From NCBI GenBank assembly GCA_900312665.1, contig ONZQ02000006.1:1886209-1950208 (forward strand): DNA of 64,000 nucleotides, in the 5' to 3' direction. The position numbers and the translations under genes are program-made. Origin of the DNA: Cephalotrichum gorgonifer (taxonomy: Eukaryota; Ascomycota; Sordariomycetes; Microascales; Microascaceae). The notes beneath the pieces were generated by a model. It searched no databases and had not been told where the DNA came from. It saw nothing but the letters and a program-made list of their open reading frames with translations. Below are positions 11,149-21,987 of this stretch, piece after piece (position 1 is the first letter of the stretch; each line of letters begins with the position of its first letter).

Positions 11149-11584
11149 CTGGGAGGAGTTGGTAATTATGGGGCAAATGGGCACGGCGTCTTTTTTTTTC
11201 CGGGGGAACCAACTGGACTGGATTGATCACTTTTTTTACGCTCTCAACTCATTTCTACGACCTACGAGTATGGTGTTTCTATCGATAGTTTGACTAGGAA
11301 TAATGGACCTTCTCTTTTTCCTTAATGGTCTCGGACTACCAATGTAAAGTACCAATTGTAATTAATGGTGTGACGTCTTACTCCCAAATCGGGAGATCGG
11401 ACCCAGGCGTGACTAATCAATCACCCGCAGGGACGCGTAAATATCGGATGAACCAGCCTCCCCCCCCCTTGTCTCTTCGAAGAAATCGAAAGAAGCTCAA
11501 AAAAGTTTCGTCATGAGACTTCTCTGAAGCTCTTCCCCCCAACCAGAGCTCATCTCCGACCGGAACGACCTCAACGTTCGAAAC
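11149..11584. other. intergenic, tim50 promoter region
   Basis: It separates two rightward genes. It holds the 3' UTR of the F-box-like gene and the tim50 promoter, including a C-run at 11461-11468. No coding signal was seen. Confidence 0.5.
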
Positions 11585-13248
11585 ATGATTTCGAGATTAG
11601 CAGTCGGGATCGCCCGCCAGGGAGCCATGCGGGCGTCGTCGCCCGTCGTCTCGCTCCCCGCGGGACTCTACGCCGCACGGTCGCGGTCCTTCGCCTGGAC
11701 GCGGAGCCTGAAGGAGGCGGCGCCTCGCGACCCGAAAAACTCAAAGGACGCGGATGCGAAGTCGTCCGATAGCCAGAAGGCGACTGAGTCGGAAACCCCC
11801 AAGTCGACGGACGCGGAAACCGGAAAGGCGGCAGAAGAATCATCCCCTGCCGACGCGGAGCAGCCCGCCGAGCCCAAGTATCCGCTGCCCGACCTCACGC
11901 AGGGCATCCCCTCGACGTTCGAGTACGAGGCCAGCCAGAAGGCGCGGTCGGCGCTGACGGAACACCCCGAGCAGACGAGCGGGCGCCACGAGCTCCCGGC
12001 CTCGGCGTACATCTCGTCGACGGACCGCAAGCGGCAGTCCATCGCGAAGTGGTCCTTCATACTGGCGCTGGCGGGCATGGTGGGCGGTGTTGCGTACCTG
12101 GGCCGCGACTGGGAGAGCGAGGAGGAGGCGAAGCTCTACCCGCAGGCGCCTAACGGGTTCAGCCCCGCGGCGTGGTGGAAGAGGGCTGTCGCGAGGAGTA
12201 ATGGCGTTGTGACGTACTTCGCCGAGCCGGCCTTCGAGACGCTGCTGCCCAAGGTGGATCCCATGCTCGAGAAGCCGTACACGCTCTGCATCAGCCTCGA
12301 GGACATGCTGGTGCACAGCGAGTGGTCGAGGGAGCACGGGTGGAGGGTCGCGAAGAGGCCCGGCGTCGATTACTTCTTGAGGTACCTGAGCCAGTACTAC
12401 GAGCTGGTGCTGTTCACGAGCATCCCCAGCGCGATTGCTCTGCCGGTTATCCAGAAGCTGGATCCGTTCCAGATGATCATGTTCCCTCTGTTCCGGGAAG
12501 CGACTAAGTACGAGGATGGCGAGTTTGTCAAGGTATATCTGACCTCCCCCCCTTCTCTATCTGTTCTTAGTGGGCCATTTTTATGCTGACTCCTTCTTTT
12601 TTCTTTCTCTAATAGGACCTGTCCTACCTCAACCGAGACCTCTCCAAGGTCATCATACTCGACACGAACCCAGCGCACGTAAAGGCGCAGCCCGAGAACG
12701 CCATCATCCTCCCTAAGTGGACGGGCGCCAAGGATGACAAGGGCCTGGTGTCGCTCATACCGTTCCTCGAGTACATCCACACGATGCAGTACGGCGACGT
12801 GCGCAAGGTGCTCAAGGCGTTCGAGGGCAAGGACATACCGATGGAGTTCGCGGCTCGCGAGGCCATCGCGCGCCGTGAGTTCCAGAAGCAGCAGAAGGCG
12901 TCCAAGTCTTCGGGTTCGTCGGGCGTGGGCTTCCTGGGGGCGATGCTGGGGCTGAAGCCGACGAACATGAGCATGATGCAGGCGCCCGAGGGCGAGCAGG
13001 CCCCGTCGCAGGCGTACGCGCAGGGCAAGATGATCCAGGACCTGGCGAGGGAGAGGGGCATGAAGTACGTGGAGCTGCTGGAGGCGGACATCAAGGCCAA
13101 TGGGGAGAGGTACCTGAAGGAGCAGCAGGAGGCCCAGGAGAAGCAGCAGCAGGAGGCTATGGAGAGCATGATGGGGAGCATGACGGGGATGTTTGTGGGA
13201 GGTAAGAAGGAGGCAGGCGGGGAGGGGAGCAAGGGGTCGTCTGCCTAA
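11585..13248 (+). CDS. tim50: Tim50, receptor subunit of the mitochondrial TIM23 translocase
   Basis: Exons 11585-12532 and 12616-13248, with an 83-nt intron (gtatat...ctaatag), encode 526 residues. The N-terminus is rich in Arg, Ser and Ala without acidic residues for ~40 positions, as in a mitochondrial presequence. A Ser/Lys/Glu linker follows, then one membrane segment at ~160-178 (WSFILALAGMVGGVAYLG). The inter-membrane-space part is an FCP1/NIF-like fold: YTLCISLEDMLVHSEWSREH, WRVAKRPGVDYFLRYLSQYYELVLFTS and SKVIILDTNPAHV. The phosphatase signature is changed to LEDML, as is usual in Tim50, so catalysis is not expected. The C-terminus is a Gln/Glu/Met-rich helix. It receives presequence proteins and passes them to the TIM23 channel. 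Confidence 0.95.
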
Positions 13249-13538
13249 GATGATGGCTGGGAATTTCCTTTTCTTATGTTTGTAGGAGGAAGCGAAGTTT
13301 TGGTTTGGGGGGGAAAGGCGGGAGAGGGTGGTGTAAGAGAGGAAAAAAGATTGATGGAGGGCGAACTCTCTACTCTGGACTGGGGGTTGCATGGGAAACG
13401 GGGTTATATAGAGAGTAGAAGATGCATCTGGGTTTGTATTAATATTGTAATATTATCATTCTAGAACGGTGTTGAAAACCTGGCTTTCCCCTATTGTGGT
13501 TGTAGACTGGAGACTTTTGTTTCGTTTGGAGGAAGAAC

Positions 13539-13913
13539 TTAGACTGTCCATCTCCCGGAGCAGTGCTCGCAGAAGGGGTCCGTGGCGCACTGGAAGTATC
13601 TACCAAGAGTTTAGTAAGTGTGGAGAGGCTCGGAGAAGGGTGGATCGGGGGGTGAGTGGGAGAGGGAGGATGTAGCGAGGAAGCATAAGATGACAAGGGA
13701 AGATGAGGAGGGAAATGGGGGAGCAAGAACTCACTTCGCGTCATCCTTCTCCCGGAACTTCTCGCAGTCGCAGGTCTCAGGACGCGCCGAGGGGCAGGCG
13801 GCCGTTTTGTTTGCCGGCACGGGGATGAAGAGGTCTAGCCTTGGCTCGAGGCCGAGGGTCAGGGCCGTCGCTGCTGCGGCGAGGCATGCGAGGAGGAGGA
13901 GCTCGGGGTTCAT
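13539..13913 (-). CDS. small secreted cysteine-rich protein, effector-like
   Basis: Two exons, 13913-13735 and 13599-13539, joined by a 135-nt intron (gtgagt...ttggtag, branch-like ttactaa) give only 79 residues. The first ~18 residues form a signal peptide with a Leu/Ala core (LLLLACLAAAATA). The mature part is ~60 residues with seven cysteines after the peptide (AACPS, ETCDC, FQC, FCEHC), six of them in close pairs. Without splicing the first exon runs into a TGA directly at the donor, which supports the intron. I do not recognise a named family. The size, secretion signal and Cys density are those used to flag fungal effector candidates or small antimicrobial proteins. It lies in a conserved neighbourhood, so a housekeeping secreted role is equally possible. 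Confidence 0.65.
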
Positions 13914-14526
13914 GGTCTGCGTGGTGTCTCGGAGGCGCGCCTTTGGATCTGGCTTGGCTTGGAGGGACTGTCGAGTTCTGTTTTCGAGACAGTGTCTTGG
14001 ACGGCGCCAGGTGCGAGTCGAGCAGCAGCAGGGACTCCTCTCGCATACTAGAAGGTGAGGGGGAAGTGGTCTCGAGGGTGGTTTGACTGTGATGTGGCCT
14101 GAGATATACCTATCTTCTCGGAGGAACGAGCAGTCCAGGAAAACAAAAAGAAGGTCAAAACAGAGACGCCGAAGCGGAAGGGAGGAAACAAAACATTCTC
14201 GCCTGGGACCTCGGGAGGCGAAGTAGCCAGAGCTCGGCTATCCGGTCTGCTGCATCGAACGGGACGTCAGCAGATTGCCGCCGGTGTCGCGTTTCGCGAG
14301 ACGTTCCCTTCGTGCGACACTCTCCCCGGCTGTCAACAAGCTTGCTCTGCCTCTCTATCCCGTCGAGCTCAGCCCAGCTTCTAGTGCGGGAGAGGAGCGG
14401 TGCTGTACTTTGAAAAGAATTCACGGAGAGAGGAGAGAGAGGAAAGAGAGGGTAAAAAGGGGGGAATGTATGGATGATAAAAATGCAATGGAATTACGAC
14501 GTTATATGTTATGTACACATGATATG
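13914..14526. other. intergenic, no gene seen
   Basis: It lies between the 3' end of the metallophosphoesterase gene and the start of the small secreted protein gene, both leftward. It should hold the latter's promoter. Only short unbiased frames were found. Confidence 0.5.
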
Positions 14527-16335
14527 CTAGCTTCTATCCTTACTCGTCCGCTCAACAGACCTCCCCGTCTCGCCCTTAACCCGCGCCGCCTCCCCCTTAA
14601 CAGGCACAGACTCTTCTTTGGCCCGTACCGTCTTTCCCTCACCCCCCTTGGCCTGTGCCGTCTCTCCCCCATCCACGCCCAATCCAAGGGCTATCATCAC
14701 GCCCCACACGACCAGCCCGACGACGCCCACGAGGTCGAGGATATGCACCGCCCACCACCCGTGCTGCGTCCCGAGCCTGCACGCGACGTATTCCACCTTC
14801 CACTCCCAGGCCGCCTCGTCGAACCACGCGCTCAGCAGGCCGGCATTTCCGTGGAAATCCCCCATCATGCTCCGGACCGTGATCTCCCTGATGCCGGGGT
14901 GTCCCTCCTTCCCGACGACGCCCGCCTCCTTCGCGTCCAGCCAACGCCTCGCCTCCCACTTCCTCTCCGAGGCCCGGGTGCCGTTCGTCTGGTTGATGAA
15001 GTGGTACGTGTCGCAACCCGCGTGGTCGTGCCCGTTCAGGACGACGCCCTTCCTGCCCATCCCGCGGCCCGCGGCCTTCTTGTTCCCGCTCATGCCGTAG
15101 ATCCCCTCGAGGAAGCCGCGGCTGGCGTCCTGGGAGAGCATGTTCTGCTCGCGCACGCCGCCGCCCTCGGCCGAAGGGAAGAAGTCGAAGTAGGGCTTGT
15201 CGACGCAGGTTCCCGCGGGCTTGTAGAAGGGGATGTGGGTAAGGACGACGGTGAAGTGGCCCGAGAACTCGACGGCCGCGCCCGTGTTGATGACCTTGTT
15301 GATGAAGGCGTAGGTGTCGTCCTGCAGGGGACCGCTGAAGGCGGGGGTGTCGAGGTTCATATCGTTCGACACCACGACACGCAGCTCGGGCATGAGGCGC
15401 GTGGAGGTCGGGTTCGCGTCCGGGTCGTAGAGGGTCTCGAGGAGGGTGGGGTCGGAGAGGGGGAGCTCGAAGCGGAGCTCGTAGTTGGCCTTGCCGAAGA
15501 CGCGCTCGAAGCGGGCCAGGCGCGCGGGGGTGAGGTCGCCCGCGTACCCGATGTCGTGGTTCCCGGCCACGTTGATCAGCCGGCGCCTCCAGGCGGAGAG
15601 GTCAGTATCGTTCGCCGCATCCGAGTCGGTGGGGTCGAGGATGGCAGCGAGGTCGTACTCGTCGTCCGGGTACGCGGCGAGGTCGTCGGCGACGCGCTCG
15701 GTGCCGCGGAAGACGCGGTTCCAGAAGCGGTTGCCCCTGCGCCTGAACTCGGCGTCGGAGATCCACTGGCTGCCGACCAGGTCGCCGAGGACGGTCGCGT
15801 GCGTGGGGACGGCCCACCAGTCCAGGGTGCGGTAGATGTGGGCCAGGTAGAAGTCGTTGCCGAAGTGGTCGATGCGCTTGCGGACGGACTCGAGCTCGTT
15901 GGGGATGTCCTCTAGGTAGAAGTCGACGAGGTCGTGGCAGATCTGCCGGATGCGCTGGCGCAGGGAGGAGTGCGCGGTGCGAAACGTGGCGTGGCGGTAG
16001 AGGGACTTGAGGTGCGGCACGACGCCGAGGTAGAGGTTCGGGATCGAGGTGTCGCCCTCTAGTTGGGGGTCACCAAGCGCGAGGAGGCGGAAGGGCGCGC
16101 GCGGGACGGGGTCCGCGAGGCCGAGGGACGGGACATGGCGGGTGGCGGTGTCGAGGAAGGCGGCGGCGGAGGGAGAGGAAGACGACAAGTTGAGGGTGGA
16201 GTAGGGGGGCAGGGGGAAGGCGCAGTTTTGGAAGACCGGGTATAGGTAGAGCCAGATGGTCGAGGCGAGGGCGATGGGGAGGAGGACGGGGAGGACGAGG
16301 CGCAGGCCCTGGCGGAGGGGGGCCGCGAGGTACAT
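14527..16335 (-). CDS. ted1: Ted1/Cdc1 (PGAP5/MPPE1-type) ER metallophosphoesterase
   Basis: A single exon encodes 602 residues. A membrane anchor lies at ~12-32 (LVLPVLLPIALASTIWLYLYP). The calcineurin-like metallophosphoesterase blocks are all present in order: LLALGDPQLEG (~86-96), VLGDLVGSQWI, NVAGNHDIGY, TVVLTHIPFYK and NGHDHAGCD. A second membrane segment is near the C-terminus (VHILDLVGVVGLVVWGVMIALGLG), followed by a charged tail with repeated (V/A)KGE motifs. This is the Ted1/Cdc1/PGAP5 family, which removes ethanolamine phosphate from a mannose of the GPI anchor in the ER and so licenses export of GPI-proteins by p24 cargo receptors. All predicted metal ligands seem present. Ted1 versus Cdc1 paralogy cannot be settled here. 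Confidence 0.9.
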   Translation of the reverse strand: MYLAAPLRQGLRLVLPVLLPIALASTIWLYLYPVFQNCAFPLPPYSTLNLSSSSPSAAAFLDTATRHVPSLGLADPVPRAPFRLLALGDPQLEGDTSIPNLYLGVVPHLKSLYRHATFRTAHSSLRQRIRQICHDLVDFYLEDIPNELESVRKRIDHFGNDFYLAHIYRTLDWWAVPTHATVLGDLVGSQWISDAEFRRRGNRFWNRVFRGTERVADDLAAYPDDEYDLAAILDPTDSDAANDTDLSAWRRRLINVAGNHDIGYAGDLTPARLARFERVFGKANYELRFELPLSDPTLLETLYDPDANPTSTRLMPELRVVVSNDMNLDTPAFSGPLQDDTYAFINKVINTGAAVEFSGHFTVVLTHIPFYKPAGTCVDKPYFDFFPSAEGGGVREQNMLSQDASRGFLEGIYGMSGNKKAAGRGMGRKGVVLNGHDHAGCDTYHFINQTNGTRASERKWEARRWLDAKEAGVVGKEGHPGIREITVRSMMGDFHGNAGLLSAWFDEAAWEWKVEYVACRLGTQHGWWAVHILDLVGVVGLVVWGVMIALGLGVDGGETAQAKGGEGKTVRAKEESVPVKGEAARVKGETGRSVERTSKDRS

Positions 16336-17030
16336 CTATGAACGGGGCATGTAACCAAAAAAGAAACAAAGGAAAAAAAGGTTATGTTACTGGGCAAACT
16401 TTAGAGTTGTTGTGCCCTTGAGTGTATTGCTAGCAAAGCTGTCTGGGGTAAAGCGGCAAAAGTTGTACGTGCAAGTTTTCGAAGGACGTCGAGCAGCTGC
16501 AGACCGCCTCTCCGTGATTGGCTGGCTCTAATTTGGCAGGAGGTCCCTGCAAATAGGGGGAAGAACGCACTATTAGCTAGACTGGGTCCACTAGTATGCA
16601 GAGGTGGGTGGTGTTACAAGTAGGTACCACGATACAAGTAATAAAACACACACCGAGCACCAACACACAGCGCTCGGCCAATGGACTTTCGCGGATGTGG
16701 GCTTATGCCGGTCTCTCCAAATTCTTTCCAAATATGGTATGAGCAGAGCGGGCAATGTCGGACTTGCGCATGTGCATGTGACGGAAGGTGGCGGTGGGTG
16801 GACACAGACGCCTAATTAGTATTATCGTGACCTTTTGAAAGTAGTGAATATTTATGTCGTAACATTTTCCTCTTTTTGCTTTTGGGATTACGCAGCCCCC
16901 GCCCCGAAGCCTGAGGGCTCAATTGTCTCATCCATCCCCTTCCTTGCCCCATCCCCTTCTCTATCACGACACCCCCCCATCCCCTTTGCTCGTACGGATG
17001 TAGTACTTGGAATTCGTAGGTCGGGCCGCG
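16336..17030. other. intergenic, no gene seen
   Basis: It holds the promoter of the metallophosphoesterase gene on the left and the 3' region of the 141-aa gene on the right. No coding bias or repeat was noticed. Confidence 0.5.
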
Positions 17031-17456
17031 TCAAGGCTCGAGCGTCTCGTCACCCTCGTCTTCCCCGAACTCGTCCTCGTCCATGACGGGCCAGTCCACC
17101 ACGAACTCCACATCCTCCGCGTTCCTCCCCGCCTCCGCTATCGCAAACGCCAGCACGCTCCCGTCTGTGATCCCCTTCCTGCCCGGCGTGTCGCTCGGCT
17201 TCAGGTCCAGCCGCTGCCAGCCCTCGGCGGGGTCGGCGGGGTTCGTCAGCTTCGCGTAGACCAGCTTCTCCTCCAGGTCGGCGGAGGGGATGGGCGTGGG
17301 GCCCTGTGAGGTGGCGAGCTCGCCGTCGGGGTAGCGCTCGCGGATGACGTCGGAAAGCAGGGTCGTCATGGCGGAGACGGGCTGGAGGGGGTCGACGAAG
17401 AGGAAGATTGTGTGGAGGCCGTGCTTGAAGCGGAGGGAGAGGTGGGTGCCGTCCAT
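17031..17456 (-). CDS. conserved-looking small protein, function unknown
   Basis: A single exon encodes 141 residues with strong GC3 bias on this strand. It starts at the only early ATG (MDGTHLSLRFKHG). The order of segments, hydrophobic strand HTIFLFVDPLQPVS, helix TTLLSDVIRERYPDG, then LVYAKLTNPADPAEGWQRLDL and DGSVLAFAIAE, suggests a compact alpha/beta fold, perhaps beta-grasp-like. The C-terminus is very acidic (MDEDEFGEDEGDE). There is no signal peptide or membrane segment. I do not recognise the family, and no function is offered. Confidence 0.7.
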   Translation of the reverse strand: MDGTHLSLRFKHGLHTIFLFVDPLQPVSAMTTLLSDVIRERYPDGELATSQGPTPIPSADLEEKLVYAKLTNPADPAEGWQRLDLKPSDTPGRKGITDGSVLAFAIAEAGRNAEDVEFVVDWPVMDEDEFGEDEGDETLEP

Positions 17457-18027
17457 CTTGGTCGGGGGCGAGGTGGAGGGATTAGTTGGGAATGTGATTT
17501 GATGTGGGGGTATGGGAGGGGGAATAATATTTCGGGTATTACCATGTGGTCGGGTGTCTGTCTATCTTGGTGTTGGAGCTTTGGCACGGCCTTGATGCGA
17601 TGGTACGGGAGAGCAGGGAGGTAGGTGGGGAGGCGGCTGGAAATGCCGGGATGTTGGAGCTTCGTCGTTACGGAACACCAGAGATTAGATGCGCGTGTGA
17701 TGGAGCTACGCGTGAACTGCACGGCTAAATTTTGGAGAAGCTGAGAAAACGGCGCGCGATGTATTGCGCATGGACATGCTATTTTGGGGAGGAACCACTT
17801 TCAGCAGAGTGGTTTTCTGGCCTGAAAGTTGCGAAATCAGGTGACCTCGCGTGCCAACTTCTTCCCGCTCGGATCGGAAATCCCCCCAGCGAAAGCCAGA
17901 AAAATCTCATTTCGCGAACGGCCAGGGTAGGGAAAAAAAATCGTAAATTTATTAATTCTCTGTAAAAAGCCGCGTTTACGAACGACTCCCCGTCCCGACA
18001 CAACAAGCACTACACGTCCATACAACC
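17457..18027. other. intergenic, divergent promoter region
   Basis: The region separates two divergent genes and should contain both promoters. It includes an A-rich stretch near 17931-17960 shortly before the rightward gene. No gene was seen. Confidence 0.5.
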
Positions 18028-18960
18028 ATGATGCAGCAAGGCGCCAGCGACACCTCGGCCTCCGCCTCCAGAGCCGCTGCCGCCAATGCCGACCTACCAG
18101 CACCCGGCTCGTCGACGTCGCCCGATCACCGCCCGCAATGGAGCCCCATCGACTTCCCCCGACTCCAGATGTCCACGCCGGCCCGCCTCGCGCTCGCCAC
18201 CACGGGCGCGTTCGCGATCGGGATGGGACTGGGCGCGACGCACGGCGGGCGGACGGCGCAGCTCCGGTTCCGCGCCGAGCACGCGCACCGCATGCCCGTC
18301 CGGACGACGGACTGGTACTTCTACCACCGGAGCAAGAACTACCACGCCGTCTACGGCGGCCTGCGCGAGGGCCTGAAGATGGGCGCGCGGCTGGGGCTGT
18401 GGGCGTTTGGGCTCGTCTGGCTGGAGCACACGATGGACAGGTACCGGGGGCGGGCCGACCTGATTAGTACCGTGGTGGCTAGCCTGAGCGTCTCGGGTGG
18501 TGTGAGCTTGTGGAGTAAGTCACGATGTTTTTCATTTTTCTCTCCCTTTCTTTCCTTCTTTCTGTTCCTTTATCTCGCCTTCTCCTTCCGTTTGCAGCCG
18601 AGACAAAAATTTTCGGGGGCGTGTGTTCTTGGTGTTTTTAGTTTTAATCTCGGGGGTGTGAAGGGAGGAAAAGAGGTGGGGGGAGGGGATAGATTTGAAA
18701 TGGGGAGAGAAGGGCGGGGAGGGAGGGTGAATGAAGTGGGCAAGGGAGGAATTGAACCAAAAAAGGCTAACGGGGTGTGTGTTCGTGTGATTTTAGATCG
18801 ATTCCCGCTCACCACCGTTGCGCGGACTACGAAGCAAGCGCTTGGGTTCGGCCTCGTGTTCGGCGGACTGCAGGATGTGCTGGCCCTTGCTAGGGGGAAC
18901 TCGGTCGGATATGTCGACTTCGTCCGCCGGCGGCTCGGCTCTCCGGCGTCGAGTAAGTGA
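18028..18960 (+). CDS. Tim17/22-family-like membrane protein, probably mitochondrial
   Basis: Exons 18028-18514 and 18797-18960 (282-nt intron, gtaagt...attttag) encode 216 residues. After a ~50-residue disordered start there is a Gly-rich hydrophobic segment (LALATTGAFAIGMGLGATHGG), a conserved-looking hydrophilic block DWYFYHRSKNYHAVYGGLREGLKMG, and three further hydrophobic segments (LGLWAFGLVWLEHTMD, STVVASLSVSGGVSLW, KQALGFGLVFGGLQDVLALA). Four small-residue-rich helices with GG motifs are typical of the Tim17/Tim22/Tim23 fold, and the spacing resembles TIMMDC1-like relatives linked to complex I assembly. Membership is an inference from pattern. The end RRRLGSPASSK is basic. The intron frame is well supported by WNRFPLTT across the junction. 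Confidence 0.7.
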   Translation: MMQQGASDTSASASRAAAANADLPAPGSSTSPDHRPQWSPIDFPRLQMSTPARLALATTGAFAIGMGLGATHGGRTAQLRFRAEHAHRMPVRTTDWYFYHRSKNYHAVYGGLREGLKMGARLGLWAFGLVWLEHTMDRYRGRADLISTVVASLSVSGGVSLWSKSRCFSFFSPFLSFFLFLYLAFSFRLQPRQKFSGACVLGVFSFNLGGVKGGKEVGGGDRFEMGREGRGGRVNEVGKGGIEPKKANGVCVRVILDRFPLTTVARTTKQALGFGLVFGGLQDVLALARGNSVGYVDFVRRRLGSPASSK

Positions 18961-20322
18961 AGCCCACGATACGAACTACGGAAACGCATTACACGATAAA
19001 ATTCGAAAGAATACCGAGACCCGACCACATGAGCAAAAATTTGACCGGGGTCCCCATTCTTTTTTTCCCTTCCGCGCCGTCCCCATATTTCCCCCCTCCC
19101 CCCCGCTGGTGGTCCCGGCTCGCCGGCCATATCTGGAAAGACCTACGCATCTTGTGCATGGGATGGTGTCGGCATTATCAATTAAGCGCCCCTCCCCCCA
19201 GGGGTGGCCCAGGCGTGGTCAGCGGGTGATCAGGGGGGAGGGGGGGGGGCGGGCGGAGAAAGAGAGAGAGGATGGAGCTCAGCCAGCCTCCCTGTCAAAG
19301 CCGGGGAGGGGGGCAAAAAATGTCCGATAACGGCGGGGGACAGGTTCACACCTGACCCATGACCCATCACGATGATTACGGGCGATTTGGGAATAATTAT
19401 GGATGGGGCGACACTTTCTCACTTACTCACCGGTCGCTTGACTAATGGATGGACGTTAGTTGGGTGGGATAGCTCTGGTACGAAGACGAGAAAGGGAAGA
19501 AACGGGCTTCTGATTGGTCAATGGTGGGTGTCGGATTTTTGTGGATTTCGTGCCTGATGCGCCCGGGATGGCCGCATGCGACGGCTAGTCTCGGTGGATG
19601 GCGGCCACGTGATGGCTGATAAGAACCTCCGTCTTCGGTGGGCTCCACCGCGGTGGCGGCTGTGACGCTTCAACCTTATCATCGTCGTCCTCGTGGCGTC
19701 CCGGAAATGGTTGGCGCTGGATCCTCCACACTAGGTCCTTCCCCGGGCGGCCGCACGGCACAGAAAAAACCCAAAAATAAGGGAAGGGAGATAGAAAGAT
19801 ACGACTAATAACAATGAGATCTGAGCTAATAGATACGAGAACCCGAGTCGGACCCGAAGCAGGGTACATTACGTTCTTTACGTCTTTTGTCCCTTTGTCT
19901 CCAGTCTGCTGCCACCACCCCTACCTTACCTGCCCTGGGAGGCGCTACACACTGGTGCACCACACACACACACACCATACACACGCCCCCCGGTGACTGG
20001 AACTGGAACGACCGCCCCCCCCCCCCTTCCCTCGTTCCTTCCCTTCCGGGTGCCTGCCCCAGAGTGACGGAGTGATAATGCTATCTGTACATAATATAGA
20101 ACGAGGTTCCTTCCTCCTCGTTCCTTCCCTCCCTCCCTTCTACCTTCTCTCCCACAACAAACCACACACACACCATAACATATCGTGTTATTCTTGGTGA
20201 TCTTTCAACTCTTTTTTCCAAGAACCATCAACAACATTCGAGCAGCGTGTGGCTGCAACCCTCAACCCATCTAATAAAAAACATTACACAGAGCTCCGTC
20301 CGTGAGGTTCCCTCGCGATCCT
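18961..20322. other. intergenic with pyrimidine tracts and CA repeats, put1 promoter region
   Basis: About 1.4 kb with a C-run at about 20014-20025, a CA repeat at 19959-19974, and many CT-rich stretches between 20020 and 20260, common just upstream of highly expressed fungal genes. No gene was recognised. Confidence 0.5.
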
Positions 20323-21987
20323 ATGTCAGCGTGGCCTCGCGGTCTCGTGCGGGGACCACTCTCCCAACCTTCATGGCGTCTACTTGAAGCCGCCGGGCCT
20401 TTGGCTCGGGGGCAATTGCATTCGCAGACCCTCTCTTCTTCTTCCCCGGTTCCTTCTTCCTCCAGGACCTTGACCACTGGCCCCGTGCGTAAGCCGCAGC
20501 GGCTTGGCCAGTCGTCTCGCGCACCTCTCACCAGTCTCCCCCCCTCGCGGAACAGGATGATCCTCGGACCCGCGCCTCCTCTGGTAGGCACCGGCAGCGA
20601 GGGGCTCAGCACCGGCGCCTACGACGTGGTACCGGCGCCTTCGCAGGAAATCCCCGCCACGCCCCTCTCGGTCCTGCCGCTGAAGGTCATCCTGCGTTCC
20701 CTCTTCGTCTCGGCGGTCTCGTCCTCCAAGCCACTCCTTCCCCCCTCGCTCTACTTCATGTCTATCCTGGCGAGCTCGACCAACCCTCTCCTCAACCCGG
20801 ACAAGAACCCGGTTCTCCGCTTCTTCGTGAAGCAGATCTTCTATGACCACTTCTGCGCGGGCGAGACCCGGGAGGAGGTGGGAAAGACCATCGCCGACCT
20901 CAAGGGCATCGGCTACAGCGGCGTCATGCTGTGCTACGCCCGCGAGGCCGTGCCTGAGGGGGCCAGCTCTTCCGAGCTCCTGTCCAACAACGACCCTGCC
21001 GTGCGGGCGGCCATCGACGAGGAAGTCAAGATGTGGGCCGAGGGTACGCTTAGGACCGTCTCTCTGGCCCAGGCCGGTGACTTCGTCGCTCTGAAGTAAG
21101 TATTTCCAATCTCACAATCTGAGTTGAGCTCCCATTCTTCTTTTTGTCCGGGCGTTTGACTAACTTTTGGGGAAAACAGATTCACTGGTGCTGGACGTGA
21201 ATCCCTTGTCAACCTCGCCGAGAGGCGCGCGCCTCCTCCGGCAGTTGCTGAGTCCATCGACGCCATCTGCTCCCTCGCCGCCTCTCGGGGCGTCCGCCTT
21301 CTGGTCGACGCCGAGCACGCGGCTATCCAGAAGGGCATTGACGACTGGACCCTCACTTACATGCGCAAGTGGAACCGTGGCCGCATCTGCATCTACAGCA
21401 CCTACCAGGCGTACCTCAAGTCCTGCGGCGACACCCTCAAGGCTCACCTGGAGCTCGCGCGCGAGGAGGGCTTCTCCCTCGGCGTGAAGCTCGTGCGGGG
21501 TGCCTACCTCGCGTCCGACCCCCGCCACCTCATCCACGACACCAAGGCCAACACCGACGAGATGTACGACTCGCTCGCCAAGGCCGTTCTCACTAGGCGA
21601 TGGGAGGGCCATCTGGCGGGCGGACAGGGCGAATTCCCCGAGACGAGCCTCGTGCTGGGGACGCACAACCCCGAGTCCGTGCAGAGCGCCAGGGCCGTGG
21701 TGGAGAGCGGCGAGGCCAAGACGGAGGCTGTGTTCGCGCAGCTGATGGGCATGGCCGACGAGATTAGCACCACCCTCCTCCCCGGCCAGACGGGTGCGCC
21801 CGTCAAGGCGTACAAGTACCTCGTCTGGGGAACCACGGGCGAGTGCATGAAGTACCTGCTTCGCCGGGCGTACGAGAACAGCGACGCGGTTGGCAGGACG
21901 AGGGACGGCAGGGACGCCATGGCCCGAGAGGTGGTCAGGCGTGTCAAGGCGGCGTTTGGAATTGGTCAGCGACGGATCGAGGCTTAG
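20323..21987 (+). CDS. put1: proline dehydrogenase (proline oxidase), mitochondrial
   Basis: Exons 20323-21095 and 21180-21987 (84-nt intron, gtaagt...aaacag with gactaac branch) encode 526 residues. The ATG at 20323 is used; the frame extends upstream only through a GTG. The N-terminus is Arg/Ser-rich without acids, as in a mitochondrial presequence. The FAD-binding (beta/alpha)8 barrel shows LLVDAEHAAIQKGID, IYSTYQAYLKSC, VKLVRGAYLASD, LVLGTHN, AQLMGMADEI and the proline-binding signature YLLRRAYENSD near the end. It oxidises L-proline to pyrroline-5-carboxylate and feeds electrons to ubiquinone, the first step of proline use as nitrogen and carbon source. In fungi it is normally induced by proline. 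No P5C dehydrogenase gene lies nearby. Confidence 0.95.

Noticed and set aside
12280..12330. Tim50 phosphatase motif with LED in place of DxD as an unusual loss of activity
   Set aside because: Changed residues in this motif are the normal state in fungal Tim50, so it is not a novelty.
14275..15915. A 546-codon plus-strand frame over the Ted1-type gene
   Set aside because: Same antisense composition effect; the minus strand has all metallophosphoesterase motifs and no plus-strand motif is recognisable.
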